From Propionibacteriaceae bacterium (GTDB taxonomy: Bacteria > Actinomycetota > Actinomycetes > Propionibacteriales > Propionibacteriaceae), in NCBI GenBank assembly GCA_027353565.1, contig DAIEHO010000225.1, positions 1-5,690 of the forward strand: DNA of 5,690 bases. Direction: 5' to 3'. Numbering within the stretch: the stretch's first letter is position 1; the number at the start of each line of letters is the position of its first letter. The notes beneath the pieces are model-generated. The model was not told the origin of the DNA. It searched no databases and worked only from the letters and a program-made list of their open reading frames with translations. The position numbers were made by a program, and so were the translations under genes. Shown here one piece after another: positions 4,869-5,690 of this stretch.

Positions 4869-5690
4869 TCACTGCATCGGTGTCTGCCCAGCGTTCGGGT
4901 CGGCGACGACGACGGACTTGACGATCTTGTCGGCGAGCGTCTGGCGCTTGCTGTCCCAGAGGGGGAAGAGCCAGCTGATCGCGCCGACGATGCAGATGTA
5001 GTTCATCACGAACTGCGAACCGGCGCGGAGCATGCCCTGCGAGGATCCGACCGGCTGCCCCGTGGCCTCAGCCACAAGCTTCGTCTTGGCGACCCTGCGA
5101 CCCAGTGAGTAGCCGGTCATACCGGCCTGGTAACCCGAGTTCCAGACGACGAAGGCGGCGAAGACGAGCTGCATGAGCCAGAAGAAGACACCCGTGTTCG
5201 TCGCGCTGTCGAGGATCGACCCGATGATGCTCGCAACGATCGAGGGGGCGACCCAGTCGACGAGCCAGCCGAGTGCCCGGTTGCCGAAGGTCGCGAGCTC
5301 CGGCGCGGGGTTGGCGTAGCCGGACCCGTACGCGGACATGCCCGCGCTGGGGTATCCAGCCACGGGAGCAGCCCCGTACGCAGCGCTCGGGTCCTGGTAG
5401 CCCTCGGCGGTCTGCCCGTAGCCCGTCGCACCGTACTGACCGGGCTGTGACTGGCCATAACCACCCGGGGCCCCGTACGCCTGGCTCGGGTCGGTGTAGC
5501 CGCCGCCGGCCGCGGGGTCGGGAACGCTGCCGTAGCCGCCGGCCACCGGAGCCGCCCCGTACGACGGGGTGGAACCGTACGAGGGGGTGCTGGGGTCCGT
5601 GCTGCCGTAGCTGGGCGCCGAGCCGTACGAAGGAGTGCTGGGATCAGGGGTGCCGTAGCTGGGGGCGGAGCCGTACGACGGCGCGGAGCC
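4869..5690 (-). CDS. RDD-family membrane protein with Tyr/Gly-rich repetitive N-terminus (5' end outside window)
   Basis: 273 residues are visible. The frame is open to the right edge, where base 5690 is the first base of a codon, so the true start lies outside; the GTG at 5546 sits in mid-repeat and is not a credible start. The first ~130 visible residues are low-complexity, dominated by Gly, Tyr, Ser, Pro, Ala and Gln (SYG, GYGQ, DPS motifs). The last ~140 form an RDD domain. They show FGNRALGWLVDW with the Arg and Asp, a hydrophobic span after it, then FFWLMQLVFAAFVVW, then GYSLGRRVAKTKLV (equivalent to the family's GxTLGKRLxGIKVV), another span around NYICIVGAISWLFPLW, and the closing KRQTLADKIVKSVVV. 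RDD proteins are small inner-membrane proteins, some linked to ion transport, mostly uncharacterised. Repetitive cytoplasmic N-termini of this kind are seen in actinobacterial RDD and DUF4870-like proteins. The gene converges on the SOS gene. Confidence 0.92.
   Translation of the reverse strand, partial: GSAPSYGSAPSYGTPDPSTPSYGSAPSYGSTDPSTPSYGSTPSYGAAPVAGGYGSVPDPAAGGGYTDPSQAYGAPGGYGQSQPGQYGATGYGQTAEGYQDPSAAYGAAPVAGYPSAGMSAYGSGYANPAPELATFGNRALGWLVDWVAPSIVASIIGSILDSATNTGVFFWLMQLVFAAFVVWNSGYQAGMTGYSLGRRVAKTKLVAEATGQPVGSSQGMLRAGSQFVMNYICIVGAISWLFPLWDSKRQTLADKIVKSVVVADPNAGQTPMQ
5583..5678 (-). repeat. 48-bp tandem repeat coding for a 16-residue SYG/DPSTP unit
   Basis: Two adjacent 48-base units (5678-5631 and 5630-5583) encode SYGSAPSYGTPDPSTP and SYGSAPSYGSTDPSTP. 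They agree at 40 of 48 bases and 14 of 16 residues. Five of the seven differing codons are synonymous. A partial unit (SYGSTPSYG) follows on the 3' side, and the pattern GSAPSYG also runs to the window edge, so more copies probably lie outside. The third-base differences suggest the repeat is old and kept for its peptide sequence. Confidence 0.85.

Noticed and set aside
5544..5546. GTG at 5546 as the start of the RDD protein
   Set aside because: The same frame and the same Tyr/Gly repeat pattern continue without a stop to base 5690, so the gene is cut by the window edge.
5547..5690. Tandem repeats as a CRISPR or non-coding repeat array
   Set aside because: The repeats are in frame, differ mainly at third codon positions, have no spacers, and continue a coding frame into the RDD domain.

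Overview
The window reads as chromosomal DNA of a GC-rich actinobacterium, probably of the Micrococcales (inference). The grounds are strong G/C preference at third codon positions, a lexA gene of actinobacterial type, SOS boxes of the actinobacterial/Gram-positive form (CGAAC-N4-GTTYG), and an SOS-controlled small membrane protein divergent from the lexA region. I see no tRNA, rRNA, CRISPR array, insertion sequence or phage gene.

Left part, plus strand (1-2256). The 3' end of a DinG-type superfamily 2 DNA helicase is followed by a small basic protein of the DUF7218/Rho-N-like type (414-683). One base later comes a 523-residue FAD-dependent oxidoreductase of the phytoene-dehydrogenase-related group (685-2256). 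GC-rich hairpins close this block at 2280-2336.

Middle part, minus strand (2372-4232). Reading leftwards on the minus strand, a Gly/Ala-rich membrane protein with a long Pro/Ser/Thr/Ala tail (4232-3522) is followed by lexA (3444-2647) and a 64-residue acidic protein of unknown function (2566-2372). lexA has its own promoter. An SOS box overlaps its -35, and the -10 lies so close to the ATG that the message should be leaderless.

Right part. A 95-residue, single-pass membrane protein (4472-4759, plus) lies behind a promoter that copies the lexA promoter layout: a degenerate SOS box overlaps the same -35 hexamer by the same three bases. A second, textbook SOS box (4441-4456) sits at the expected transcription start. 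The protein resembles the N-terminal half of the LysM-type SOS division inhibitors found near lexA in actinobacteria (ChiZ/DivS-like), but it ends just after the membrane helix, and a strong terminator follows. A convergent RDD-family membrane protein (4869 to beyond the right edge, minus) carries a long Tyr/Gly/Ser/Pro-rich N-terminal region with 16-residue tandem repeats.

Taken together this is a DNA-damage-response neighbourhood: a helicase, the SOS repressor, and a probable SOS-induced division-delay peptide. Several uncharacterised envelope and small proteins are mixed in. The best candidate for something undescribed is the LysM-less SOS peptide with its two-box promoter.
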